64,000 nt of DNA from Streptomyces sp. A3M-1-3 (lineage in GTDB: Bacteria > Actinomycetota > Actinomycetes > Streptomycetales > Streptomycetaceae), in NCBI RefSeq assembly GCF_024213665.1, contig NZ_JANAVP010000006.1:122557-186556 (forward strand), read 5' to 3'. The notes under the pieces are model-generated. The model saw nothing but the letters and a program-made list of their open reading frames with translations. It had not been told where the DNA came from and ran no database searches. Of this stretch, positions 1 to 10,267 are shown one piece after another (the first letter of the stretch is position 1; the number at the start of each line of letters is the position of its first letter). A program made the position numbers and the translations under genes.

Positions 1-385
1 CCGGCATGCGCTGCACGTGATCGAAGACGGCGGTCCGCAGGTCGAGGATCAGACCCTCGCCGAGGGTGGCCGAAAGCCAGCGGGTCAGCAGGCCGAGACC
101 GGCCTCCGCGAGGGCTATGACAGCGATGAGGACGGCGAGCCGGACGACCGTCCCGGGCGCCTGGCCCTTGACGATCGAGTCGACGACCCGGCCGGCGAGG
201 ACCGGGGTGGCCACCGCGAGCAGCGCCATGACGACGCTGAGGAGCAGGAACTGGCCGATCTGCCGGCGGTGCGGGCGGGCGAACGCGGCGATCCGGCGGA
301 GCGTCGCGCGGGAGAAGGGCCGCCGGTCCTGCTGTGCGTTCATCGCGCTGTGCAGCGATGTCCACGCGGTGACTTCCATGTCCAT
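1..385 (-). CDS. ABC exporter, N-terminal part (runs off the window)
   Basis: The reading frame starts at an ATG (385; a second ATG lies two codons in) and stays open to the window edge, giving 128 codons. After a basic N-terminus, two hydrophobic segments are visible (about residues 45-66 and 80-100). The part after the second, with a LSATLGEGLILDLR-type stretch, matches the first membrane domain of type-I ABC exporters that carry membrane and ATPase domains in one chain. The ATPase half is outside the window, so the substrate is unknown. The MerR/SoxR-type promoter just upstream suggests induction by a redox-active or toxic compound, fitting an efflux role; that is inference. Confidence 0.8.
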   Translation of the reverse strand, partial: MDMEVTAWTSLHSAMNAQQDRRPFSRATLRRIAAFARPHRRQIGQFLLLSVVMALLAVATPVLAGRVVDSIVKGQAPGTVVRLAVLIAVIALAEAGLGLLTRWLSATLGEGLILDLRTAVFDHVQRMP

Positions 386-420
386 GAGGTGCCTCCGTCA
401 GTCTGGTGAGTGCACCAGGA

Positions 421-451
421 ACGCTAAAACCTCAAGCAACGTTGAGGTCAA
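421..451 (-). promoter_or_regulatory. MerR/SoxR-type promoter for the ABC exporter
   Basis: Read on the minus strand, TTGACC (451-446) and TAGCGT (426-421) are separated by 19 bp. The spacer region holds the imperfect palindrome CCTCAAGCAACGTTGAGG (430-447, arms of 6 bp). A 19-bp spacer filled by a palindrome is the hallmark of promoters activated by MerR-family proteins, and SoxR boxes have the form CCTCAAG-N4-CTTGAGG. Transcription would start about 25-30 nt before the exporter ATG at 385. No MerR-family regulator gene lies in this window. Confidence 0.7.
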
Positions 452-517
452 GTCCGGCGAGGGCCCGGCGAAGCAGCGCTCTCGTGCTGTGCCGGTGCGG
501 GCTGCCATCATCTGGGG

Positions 518-2461
518 ATGTCGCAGGAATCCGAGTCCGCACGCCCCGGTCCGCGCACTACTGAAGCCATCATCCACCTCTTCGAACGATGGGTCCGTGA
601 AACCCCCGACGCCCGAGCCGTCGTCAGCGGGGGCACGCATCTGAGCTACCGGGAACTCGATCTCCGCGCCAACCGGCTGGCACACCATCTGCGGGACGCG
701 GGACTGCCGGCCGGCGGCATCGTGGCCGTGGGTACGGACCGGATGCCGGATGTACTGGTCGCCGTCCTCGCCGTACTCAAGGCGGGCGGGGCGTACGCGG
801 TGGTCGACCCGCGGAGCGCGCCCGCGACGGTGCGCCGGCAGCTCGATCAGGCAGACCCGTTCGCGGTGGTCACCGACCATGACAACCGGGCCCGGCTGGA
901 CCACGGCGACGGCCGTCGGACGATCTGCCTGGACTCCGATGCGCGGGAAATCGCCGCACACCCGGCAGAACCGCTCGACGTACCTCCCGGTGGCACGGCC
1001 GCGGTCCTCTTCACCGCGGCCGGGAGCCCGCGCGCCGTGCCGGTCGGCCATGCGCGGCTGGTGGCCGCGTACGAGGGATGGGCCGAGGTGTACGGGCTGA
1101 CGCCGCAGGACCGGCACCTGGTCACCGCCCGGCCCGATGCCACCGTGTTCACCGGCGGCTGGATACGGGCGCTGTGCTCCGGGGGCGCGCTGGTGCTGCC
1201 CGAGCGGCGCTCCGGCGAGGCGCACCGGCTGATCGATGCCGAGTCGGTCACCGTCGTGGACACCGACCCGGCCGGCGCGGCGCGTCTCCTGCGGAGCACG
1301 TCGGGACAGCACCCGGCGCTGTCGTCGGTGCGGCTGCTGACCGTCACCGGCGACCGGCTCTACCTCGACGAACAGGCTGATCTGCACCGCCGGCTCCCGC
1401 CGGATGTGCGGCTGCTCAATGTCTACGGGGTCACGGAAGCCGCCGGTTGCGGCACCTGGTTCGAGCTGTCGCAGCTGTCCGCGCCGGCCGAGCACCCGGG
1501 CCGCGTCTCGCTGATCGGCACGCCCTTCCCCGGCTGCCGGGTGGATACCGACGGCGACGGCGGGATACGGCTGACCCCGCCGGGCGGAGGTGACGCCATA
1601 CCCACCGGCGACTTCGGACGGCTGCGCGAGGACGGGCTGCTGGAGTACCGGGGCCGGGCCCGGCACCGCGTGGCCGCCGGCCGCCGGTCCTTCGATCCGT
1701 ACCGCGTCGAGTCCCTGCTGCACGATCACCCGCAGATCGGCGCGTGCCTGGTCGTGGCCGCGGAAGGCGGGGCGCGCAGCGGGCGGCTGGTGGCGTATGC
1801 GGTGCCGTCGGGTACGGCCGCCGTACCGGACGCCGCCGAGGTCCGCACCTATCTGACCGGCCTGGTTCCCGCCGAGGAGATCCCGGGGGCGGTCGTACGG
1901 CTGCGGTCGCTGCCCCGCACCCGGGCAGGGCAGGAGGACCGGGGCGCGCTGCCGCAGCCCGCGCAGCCGGCCGGCCAGGGACCGGCCGCAGGCGGCAAGG
2001 CCGACAGGGCGCCGCTGATCAACGAAGGCGTCCTGGTCGCCGTACCGATCGGCTGCGGCGTGATCATCGTGGGGTTCTTCGCGCTGATGTGGACGGACCT
2101 GATCTGGCCCGGGTCGACCGACCTGTCCGCCGTGCCCGACCAGTGGTCGGGGTTCTTCCGGGTCCTGTACGTCGTCGAGTGCGTGGCCTTCGCGGCGGGC
2201 GTGATGTTCCTGTTCACCGGATACCCCCGGATGCGGCAAGCCGGAAAATCCCGGGGGCTGACGATGGCCGCGCATCTGGCCATCGTGTATCTGCTGATCT
2301 CCTGGTGGCCGCAGGACAACTTCTACCGGCTGGCCGCCAAGGACGACTGGTCGCGCCAGGCCGCCCTGGTCTACGTGTTCAACGTCCCGCTGATGATCGC
2401 GGCGGCGATCATCGCCGTGTACGCGACACGCAAGCCGGCCGACCCCGAGGACGATGACTGA
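518..2461 (+). CDS. AMP-binding (adenylation-like) domain fused to a four-helix membrane domain
   Basis: The protein has 647 residues. Residues 20-475 follow the order of an NRPS adenylation domain: LSYRELDLRANRLA near 45, NVYGVTEA near 300 (NxYGxTE core), TGDFGRLREDG near 362 and PRTRAGQEDR near 470. Two catalytic signatures are altered. The phosphate-binding loop reads LFTAAGSPRA rather than a TSGSTGxPKG type, and the A10 position that normally holds the essential lysine (GKxDR) is glutamine. There is no carrier domain. Instead a short Pro/Gly/Gln linker leads to four predicted helices (about 505-530, 548-570, 583-600, 617-640) and an acidic tail. It is probably a membrane-anchored protein that may bind a nucleotide or acid but may not adenylate. 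The converging gene downstream overlaps its last codons. Function unknown. Confidence 0.85.
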   Translation: MSQESESARPGPRTTEAIIHLFERWVRETPDARAVVSGGTHLSYRELDLRANRLAHHLRDAGLPAGGIVAVGTDRMPDVLVAVLAVLKAGGAYAVVDPRSAPATVRRQLDQADPFAVVTDHDNRARLDHGDGRRTICLDSDAREIAAHPAEPLDVPPGGTAAVLFTAAGSPRAVPVGHARLVAAYEGWAEVYGLTPQDRHLVTARPDATVFTGGWIRALCSGGALVLPERRSGEAHRLIDAESVTVVDTDPAGAARLLRSTSGQHPALSSVRLLTVTGDRLYLDEQADLHRRLPPDVRLLNVYGVTEAAGCGTWFELSQLSAPAEHPGRVSLIGTPFPGCRVDTDGDGGIRLTPPGGGDAIPTGDFGRLREDGLLEYRGRARHRVAAGRRSFDPYRVESLLHDHPQIGACLVVAAEGGARSGRLVAYAVPSGTAAVPDAAEVRTYLTGLVPAEEIPGAVVRLRSLPRTRAGQEDRGALPQPAQPAGQGPAAGGKADRAPLINEGVLVAVPIGCGVIIVGFFALMWTDLIWPGSTDLSAVPDQWSGFFRVLYVVECVAFAAGVMFLFTGYPRMRQAGKSRGLTMAAHLAIVYLLISWWPQDNFYRLAAKDDWSRQAALVYVFNVPLMIAAAIIAVYATRKPADPEDDD

Positions 2462-3330
2462 CCGGCCCCTGTCGCGGCGGCGGATCCGCGAACATCCGGG
2501 CGAGTCCCCGGCAGTCGGCCCGTACCAGGGCCTCGGCGGCCTCCAGCGCCGCCGAGTCCTGGGCGGCCAGCAGGACCCCCAGGTGGGGGGCGGGGTCGTA
2601 AGCCGCTGTCACGATCGCCGGGATCAGTACGGTGTCGAGCGCGGCGCACCGCCCGGTCAGGTCCTCCAGGAAGTCGTACAGCAGCGCGTCCGGCAGCCGG
2701 GCCCCCAGTTCCACCCGGTCGGCGATTCGTACGAGATGCCCGGCGCCGCGGTGCCGGAACCCCCGACCCCGTACTCCGACTTCAGCACGGTGGTCTCACC
2801 TGCCCGGGCCCGCGCCGCCAGCAGCCGGGCCGCCGTACGCCGCGTACCGGCACGGGTCTGGTCCGGCACCGCGATGCCGGGGTGGCCGCCGGTGGCCGCG
2901 AGCCGCCGGAACATGGCGTTCGCGGCCTGCTTGGACTCGTAACGCAGCGCCCCTTCGGCCAGCGCCCCTTCGGCCAGCGCCCCTCCGGCCAGCCGGCCGA
3001 ACGCCGCGGTCTGCCCCCACGCCACGAGCGGGCGCCCGGGGTCGCGCAGCCGCTCGGCGAGCGCGGGGCGGGCCAGCACGGCCGCCGACAGGTGCGCGTC
3101 GTACTCCGCCAGCCCGTCGTACACCTCGACGCCGTCCCAGGCCAGTTGCCGGGACCATCGCGAGCCAGCGCGGGTGCACCGCCCGGGGCAGGACGACGGC
3201 CGCGGGGTGCGGGCTGTAGAAGGCGGCGAGGCAGGCGTAGTCGTGGGCCGCGTGCTGCCGACCGTCCAGTGACGGGTCGGGGAACTGGAGGTTGTACTCG
3301 GCGACGTTGCCGAGGGTGCACCGCCCGACG
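2409..3330 (-). pseudogene. Broken ATP-grasp-like (peptide ligase type) gene
   Basis: Three minus-strand frames each hold a plausible protein segment in sequence, so one gene appears broken by at least two frameshifts, with a third where it joins the upstream GNAT gene. About 3330-3160 encodes a segment with EYNLQFPDPSLDGRQH. About 3155-2745 encodes LVAWGQTAAFGRLAGG and then VLKSEYGVGGSGT, which resembles the lysine- and glycine-rich nucleotide-binding loop of ATP-grasp enzymes with a pre-ATP-grasp domain (PGM1-type ligases). About 2745-2409 encodes LPDALLYDFLEDLTGRCAAL and a weak tail. The full ATP-grasp fold does not seem to be present. Family placement is tentative. Indels in long C/G runs could also be sequence errors. 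Confidence 0.5.
2946..2990. repeat. 15-bp tandem repeat, three copies
   Basis: Three head-to-tail copies of AGCGCCCCTTCGGCC, the last with one substitution. The unit is a multiple of three. In the ATP-grasp-like frame it encodes the repeated pentapeptide ALAEG, so copy-number change would not by itself shift the frame. Confidence 0.85.
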
Positions 3331-3819
3331 CCCCCCGGTCCACGCCTGCGCCCACGCGGGGTGGACGGGCAACACGACCTCGAAGCGGGGCAGTTCGCGG
3401 CCCGCCCCCGATCCGGAAGGAGTCGGGCCGGCCGCGCGGGCGCCCATGGCCCGGTAGAACGCCGCCACATGCGGATCGGCGTCGATCACCATCCGCGCGA
3501 AGCCGAGCCCACGGGCGGCCCGGACGGTGTGCTCGTACAGCAGGCGGCCCACGCCGCGGCCGATGGCCGGCGGGTCCACGAACAGCACTCCCAGCTCGGC
3601 GTCGGGCGGTTCGCCCTCCAGTGACGAGACTCCCAGTACGGAGTGCGCGTCCTCGGCCACCACGATCCGGCGGCCCGCGATGTCGTCGGCACGGATCCGC
3701 AGTTCGTCCCGGCAGGCCGCCATGAACCGCTCGTCGTACCCCCAGTGCGCCTTGGAGCGGAGCACGAGCTCGGTCAGCAGCTCCGCCTCCTGTGCCCGCG
3801 CCGCCCGGACCCTCAGCAT
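3331..3819 (-). CDS. GNAT family N-acetyltransferase (C-terminus unclear)
   Basis: From the ATG at 3819 the first 160 or so residues form a normal GNAT acetyltransferase. The early part has LVLRSKAHWGYDERFM, then a beta-strand pair with VLGVSSLEG, the acetyl-CoA loop PPAIGRGVGRLLYEH near residues 93-107, and a DADPHVAAFYRAMGA segment near 115-128. It would transfer an acetyl group to a small molecule or protein amine. After about residue 163 the frame runs without a stop into sequence that makes sense only in another frame, so the true C-terminus is lost or fused by an indel near 3330. The given end is where the GNAT homology stops, not a stop codon. Confidence 0.65.
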
Positions 3820-3914
3820 CGGCGCCCCTCCCCGGCCCTGTTGCCGTACAGCCGTGCGATAGTTTTGCGTCCCCCTGCCAACGATCACCTTCACCCGCGG
3901 AGACAGGCTTCTCA

Positions 3915-4337
3915 ATGAGTGACATCGTCAACGGACTTGGCCGTGCCACCACCTACGGCGCTCTCGGCGTGGTGCTGCTGATCCTCGGCATCGTCCTGGT
4001 GGACCTGCTGACGCCCGGCAAGCTGGGCCGGCAGATCTGGGAGGAGCGCAACCGCAACGCCGCCGTGCTGCTCAGCTCGGCCCTGCTCGGCATAGGCGGG
4101 ATCGTGTTCACGTCGATCTGGACGACGTACGAGGACTTCGGCAAGGGGCTGGTGTCCACGGCCGCGTTCGGCCTGCTGGGCCTGGTGATGATGGCGGTGG
4201 CGTTCCTGGTGGTGGACCTGGTGACGCCGGGCAAGCTGGGCGCCACGCTGGTCGAGCGGGAGCCGCACCCGGCGGTGTGGGTGACGGCGTCCTGCAACCT
4301 CGCGGTGTCCGCCATCGTCTCGGCGTCCATCGCCTGA
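3915..4337 (+). CDS. DUF350 family membrane protein
   Basis: A 140-residue protein starting at ATG 3915. It consists almost wholly of four hydrophobic helices arranged as two similar pairs: each pair has a LVDLLTPGKLG / VVDLVTPGKLG motif (near residues 28 and 98). This internal duplication and the DLxTPGK motif are typical of DUF350 membrane proteins, which have no established biochemical role. It stands alone, divergent from the GNAT gene. Confidence 0.85.
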   Translation: MSDIVNGLGRATTYGALGVVLLILGIVLVDLLTPGKLGRQIWEERNRNAAVLLSSALLGIGGIVFTSIWTTYEDFGKGLVSTAAFGLLGLVMMAVAFLVVDLVTPGKLGATLVEREPHPAVWVTASCNLAVSAIVSASIA

Positions 4338-4361
4338 GCCCGGCCCGCGCCCGCGCCCGCG

Positions 4362-4775
4362 TCACCCCAGCAGCGCGTACACGGTGGAGGCGCGGGCGGC
4401 CGCCTCCTGCGTACCCTCGGCCGTCATGGTGATGTCGGCGAACGCCAGCCGACGGCCGAGCTTGGTGATCCGCGCGTCGACCAGCACATCGGCGCCGAGC
4501 ACCGCGCGCTGGAACGTCGAGGACTGCTGCACGGTGGTCATCGGCCCGTAGCCGCCGCGGGCCGAGGCCACCGCGATCACCGTCGCCGTGTCCGCGGCCG
4601 CCATGAGTGCCTGCCCGGACAGGCCGCCGCCGTCGCGGGCCAGCCGGTCCGACCAGGGCAGCCGCAGCACGGCGTGCCGGTCGCCGCACTCGACCACGGA
4701 CAGCCCGAGGTCGAGCACCCACGGCGCGAAGTTGTCCGCCAGAATCTTGTCGGCCTCAACCGGAGTCAGCGTCAC
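4362..4775 (-). CDS. PaaI-type hotdog-fold thioesterase
   Basis: 137 residues, the normal size for a single hotdog domain. The helix with GGGLSGQALMAAADTATVIA (about residues 48-67) and the strand TVQQSSTFQRAVLGADVLVDA (near 83-103) match PaaI/YdiI-type acyl-CoA thioesterases. Such enzymes hydrolyse acyl- or aryl-CoA thioesters as homo-oligomers in the cytosol. Its neighbour is a dienoyl-CoA reductase on the same strand (75 bp gap), so a role in fatty or aromatic acyl-CoA turnover is plausible, but the substrate cannot be told from sequence. Confidence 0.85.
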   Translation of the reverse strand: MTLTPVEADKILADNFAPWVLDLGLSVVECGDRHAVLRLPWSDRLARDGGGLSGQALMAAADTATVIAVASARGGYGPMTTVQQSSTFQRAVLGADVLVDARITKLGRRLAFADITMTAEGTQEAAARASTVYALLG

Positions 4776-4850
4776 AGGGAGAGTGTGGCGGTCCGGGCCC
4801 TCCCCCTACAACACCCCCTCTGCGCCGCCCTCTCTACAACGACCCCCGCC

Positions 4851-7163
<2,313 letters not shown>

Positions 7164-7221
7164 CTACCTCACGCCGGGCCGTGCGAAGTCTGCGCGGGGC
7201 GGGTCATGTTCAGATGGGAGG

Positions 7222-7716
7222 GTGGACGAGACGCAAGAGCAGAGCGGACGCGATCGCGATCCGGAGGGCAGGGCGCGCAGTGCGCGACCACGAGACGGCC
7301 TGGGGCGCCCGCTGCCGTACGGGGCGGACGGGGTCGCCCGCCAGCCGGAGGGCGTGGTGCGCACCCCTGACGAGACCCTGCGCGAGGCGCAGCGGCTGCT
7401 GGACGCCGGGATGCCGTTCCACGCGCACGAGGTGTTCGAGGACGCGTGGAAGTCCGGGCCGGAGGCGGAGCGGGCCCTGTGGCGCGGACTCGCGCAGCTC
7501 GCGGTGGGGCTGACGCATGCGGCGCGCGGCAACGCGTCGGGAGGCGCGACGCTGCTGCTCAGGGGCGCGGGCGGGATCGAGGCGTACGCCGGGGAGCGCC
7601 CGTACGGCATCGACGTGACCGGGCTGGTGTCCTGGGCGAGGGAGCTGGCGGACCGGATCGGCCGGCGCCCCGAGCCGGTTCCGGCGGCGGCCTCGGCCCC
7701 GCGGCTGAGCGGCTGA
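7222..7716 (+). CDS. DUF309 domain protein
   Basis: 164 residues from GTG 7222. The core FHAHEVFEDAWK (near residue 65) followed by ERALWRGLAQLAVGLTHAARGN is the DUF309 signature, a small helical domain with conserved His and Glu residues and unknown activity. The N-terminal arm is charged (RDRDPEGRARSARPRDGLGR), as in many actinobacterial members. GGGAGG lies directly before the GTG, which is unusually close, so a start a little further downstream is possible. Confidence 0.8.
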   Translation: MDETQEQSGRDRDPEGRARSARPRDGLGRPLPYGADGVARQPEGVVRTPDETLREAQRLLDAGMPFHAHEVFEDAWKSGPEAERALWRGLAQLAVGLTHAARGNASGGATLLLRGAGGIEAYAGERPYGIDVTGLVSWARELADRIGRRPEPVPAAASAPRLSG

Positions 7717-7737
7717 GCCGGCACCGGGACGGCCGAG

Positions 7738-8135
7738 TCAGGCCGGCTGGAGGAGGTCCCAGCGGTTGCCGTACAGGTCCTCGAAGACCGCGACCGAGCC
7801 GTACGGCTCGTGGCGCGGCTCCTCCAGGAACCGGACGCCGGCGGCGGTCATCCGCGCGTGGTCCCCGGTGAAGTCGTCGGTGTGCAGGAAGAACCCGACG
7901 CGGCCGCCGTCTGGTCACCGACCCGCTCGCGCTGGTCGCCGTCCTTGGCCAGGGCGAGCAGCAGGGCGGTGGATCCGGTGTCGGTGCCTGCGCCGCGGGG
8001 GCGGACCACGACCCAGCGCGAGCCGTCTGGGCGCGGGGTGTCCTCGGCCAGCTCGAAGCCCAGGGCCTCGGTGTAGAAGCGGATCGCCTCGTCGTAGTCA
8101 CGGACGACGAGAGCCACCAGGGCGATATGGGCCAT
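7738..8135 (-). pseudogene. VOC/glyoxalase-family protein with a frameshift
   Basis: From ATG 8135 (or GTG 8153) the frame gives a good N-terminal VOC module: HIALVALVVRDYDEAIRFYT near the start, then TALLLALAKDG. Near 7905-7915 the homology moves to another frame (GRVGFFLHTDDFTGDHARM, then YGSVAVFEDLYGNRWDLLQP) and ends with TGA at 7738. Restoring one base gives a complete protein of about 132 residues with the paired beta-alpha-beta-beta-beta modules of this metal-dependent superfamily. This is either a fresh pseudogene or a one-base sequence error. Substrate unknown. Confidence 0.7.
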
Positions 8136-8162
8136 GGGGTCATTCTGGCTCACGATTGACGC

Positions 8163-8795
8163 TCACCAGCCGACCAGGACCACTTCCAGCGCGCGGGGGC
8201 CGTGCACGCCCTCGACCCGGTCCAGCTCGATGTCGCTGGTGGCCGAGGGGCCCGAGATCCAGGTGAGCGGGCGGGTGGGATCGAGGCGTGCGAGTGCCTG
8301 CGGCACCGAGCCGACGACCTGCTCCGGCACCCGGATCACGCAGATGTGGTGGTCGGGGACGAGGGTGATACGGCGACGTCCCTGGTCCAGGCTGCCGTCC
8401 AGGACGATGGTGCCCGTCTCGGCGACGGCCAGCGCGCACCCCGTGACGACGCTGTCGACGGCGTCCAGCTCCGCCGGAGTGGACTCCGCCCGGTCGGGAA
8501 CAAGGACCAGGCCGGCGGCGGACAGCCATCGATGCGGGAGTTCGGGTGGTACCAGAACGGTCCGGGAGCCGCGCTCGGCGAGCAGCCGCGCGAGCAGCGG
8601 CGGCAGCCCGTCCTCGTCCGTCCGGTGCACGATCGCCCGGTAGTCTGCGAGGTTCTCCGCCAGCAGCTCGACGGTCTCCGCCGTACTGCGGTTTCCGTGT
8701 ACGGGGAGATAGTCGCGCGGCAGGGGCGTGCCGTGCCGCTCCACGCCGTCCAGTGCCCTGCGCACCCGGCCGAGCACGCGTTCCCTGCTGTTCAC
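8163..8795 (-). CDS. lutC: Lactate utilization protein C (LUD domain)
   Basis: 210 residues from GTG 8795, which overlaps the lutB stop (GTGA). The sequence is an LUD domain throughout. LutC, LutB and LutA together oxidise L-lactate to pyruvate with iron-sulfur clusters. The late part has VAETGTIVLDGS and ITLVPDHHICVI, the same conserved blocks seen in LutB (VAETGTMVVLES). It is the last gene of the three-gene operon. Confidence 0.9.
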   Translation of the reverse strand: MNSRERVLGRVRRALDGVERHGTPLPRDYLPVHGNRSTAETVELLAENLADYRAIVHRTDEDGLPPLLARLLAERGSRTVLVPPELPHRWLSAAGLVLVPDRAESTPAELDAVDSVVTGCALAVAETGTIVLDGSLDQGRRRITLVPDHHICVIRVPEQVVGSVPQALARLDPTRPLTWISGPSATSDIELDRVEGVHGPRALEVVLVGW

Positions 8796-10267
8796 GTGGT
8801 ACGTCCCTCGCTCCGGGTGCGCTGCCACCAGTCGCGGAACGACTCCGCGGGCAGTTCGGGCAGTTCACGGGTGGCGCTCCAGGCCCGGCCCGGGCCCGGC
8901 AGCCGCCTGGGGTGGATGCGGCGGGTCCGGTACGCCAGCCGCTCCCCCGCGCGCAGCGCGGCCGGGTGGTCCAGCGCCCAGCGGGCCGCCCGCATCGCCA
9001 TGCGCTCGGCCGCGTGACCCTTCGCCGGCTTGATGGTGGCCTTCACCCCGTCGCGGGTGACATCGCCGCCCTGGACGACGCGTTCGCGCAGGTGGACCAG
9101 GACCTCGGGGATGTCGATGGCGACCGGGCAGACGTCGTAGCAGGCCCCGCACAGCGACGACGCGTACGGCAGGGAGGCGTCGATCTCGCTGCCGGTGCCC
9201 CGGAGTTGGGGGCTGAGGATGGCACCGATCGGCCCCGGGTAGACCGAGCCGTAGGCGTGCCCGCCGACCCGTTCGTACACCGGGCAGACGTTCAGACAGG
9301 CCGAGCAGCGGATGCAGCGCAGGGCCTGCCGGCCGACCTCGTCGGCCAAGGTGTCGGTGCGGCCGTTGTCGAGGAGGACGAGGTGGAAGACCTGTGGCCC
9401 GTCGCCGGGGCTGGTGCCGGTCCACATGCTCGTGTACGGGTTCATCCGCTCGGCCGTCGAGGAACGCGGCAGGGTCTGCAGGAACACCTCCAGATCCCGC
9501 CAGCTGGGCACCACCTTTTCAATGCCTACGACCGAGATCAGCGTCTCGGGAAGGGTCAGACACATCCGGCCGTTGCCCTCGGACTCCAGGACGACCATGG
9601 TGCCGGTCTCCGCCACCATGAAGTTCGCGCCCGAGACACCGACCTTGGCGCGCAGGAACTTCTCCCGCAGGTGCAGCCGGGCGGCCTCGGCCAGCTCGGC
9701 GGGGGTGTCGCCGAGCCCCTCGGGCGCCGGGCGCCCCCAAGCCGCCATCTCCCGGCGGAAGATGTCACGGATCTCGCCGCGGTTGCGGTGGATGGCGGGG
9801 ACCAGGATGTGCGAGGGCCGGTCGTCGCCGAGCTGCACGATCAGCTCCGCGAGGTCGGTCTCGTACGCGGCGATGCCCTCCGCCTCCAGCGCCTCGTTGA
9901 GGCCGATCTCCTGGGTGGCCATCGACTTGACCTTGACCACCTCGCGGTGGCCCGTAGCCCTGACCAGGCCGGCGACGATCCGGTTGGCCTCCGCGGCATC
10001 GGCCGCCCAGTGCACGGTGCCGCCGGCCGCGGTGACCGACTCCTCCAACTGGACCAGGTACCGGTCGAGATGGCGCAGCGTGTGGTCCTTGATCTGCCGG
10101 CCCGCCTCGCGCAGCTGCGCCCAGTCGGCCAGCTCCGCGACCGCTTTGGCCCGCTTGTCCCGGATCGTATGGGTGGCGTGCCGCAGATTGGCGCGCAGCC
10201 TCGTGTCGCGGACGGCGTCGTGGGCGGCCCGGGGGAACGACGGCATGCCGAGGTGGGTAGTGCTCAC
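8792..10267 (-). CDS. lutB: Lactate utilization iron-sulfur protein B
   Basis: 491 residues from GTG 10267, which overlaps the lutA stop. An LUD domain (about residues 70-300, with VKVKSMATQEIGLNEAL) is followed by two 4Fe-4S motifs: CIRCSACLNVCPVY near 318 and CGACYDVCPV near 370. The C-terminal tail is typical of LutB. It is the electron-carrying subunit of the LutABC L-lactate oxidation complex. The coupling by 4-nt overlaps on both sides indicates equal translation of the three subunits. Confidence 0.94.
   Translation of the reverse strand: MSTTHLGMPSFPRAAHDAVRDTRLRANLRHATHTIRDKRAKAVAELADWAQLREAGRQIKDHTLRHLDRYLVQLEESVTAAGGTVHWAADAAEANRIVAGLVRATGHREVVKVKSMATQEIGLNEALEAEGIAAYETDLAELIVQLGDDRPSHILVPAIHRNRGEIRDIFRREMAAWGRPAPEGLGDTPAELAEAARLHLREKFLRAKVGVSGANFMVAETGTMVVLESEGNGRMCLTLPETLISVVGIEKVVPSWRDLEVFLQTLPRSSTAERMNPYTSMWTGTSPGDGPQVFHLVLLDNGRTDTLADEVGRQALRCIRCSACLNVCPVYERVGGHAYGSVYPGPIGAILSPQLRGTGSEIDASLPYASSLCGACYDVCPVAIDIPEVLVHLRERVVQGGDVTRDGVKATIKPAKGHAAERMAMRAARWALDHPAALRAGERLAYRTRRIHPRRLPGPGRAWSATRELPELPAESFRDWWQRTRSEGRTT

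Noticed and set aside
398..2275. A 625-codon minus-strand frame opposite the adenylation-like gene
   Set aside because: It is rich in Arg/Gly/Pro/His without domains; the plus-strand frame has recognisable adenylation cores and membrane helices.
518..2461. Core gene of a non-ribosomal peptide cluster
   Set aside because: No carrier or condensation domain, no thioesterase of the NRPS type, and altered catalytic motifs. The neighbours do not make a complete assembly line.
2946..2990. CRISPR-like array
   Set aside because: The copies are directly adjacent, without spacers, and lie in a coding frame; no cas genes are near. The repeats at 28197 and 51247 were rejected for the same reason.
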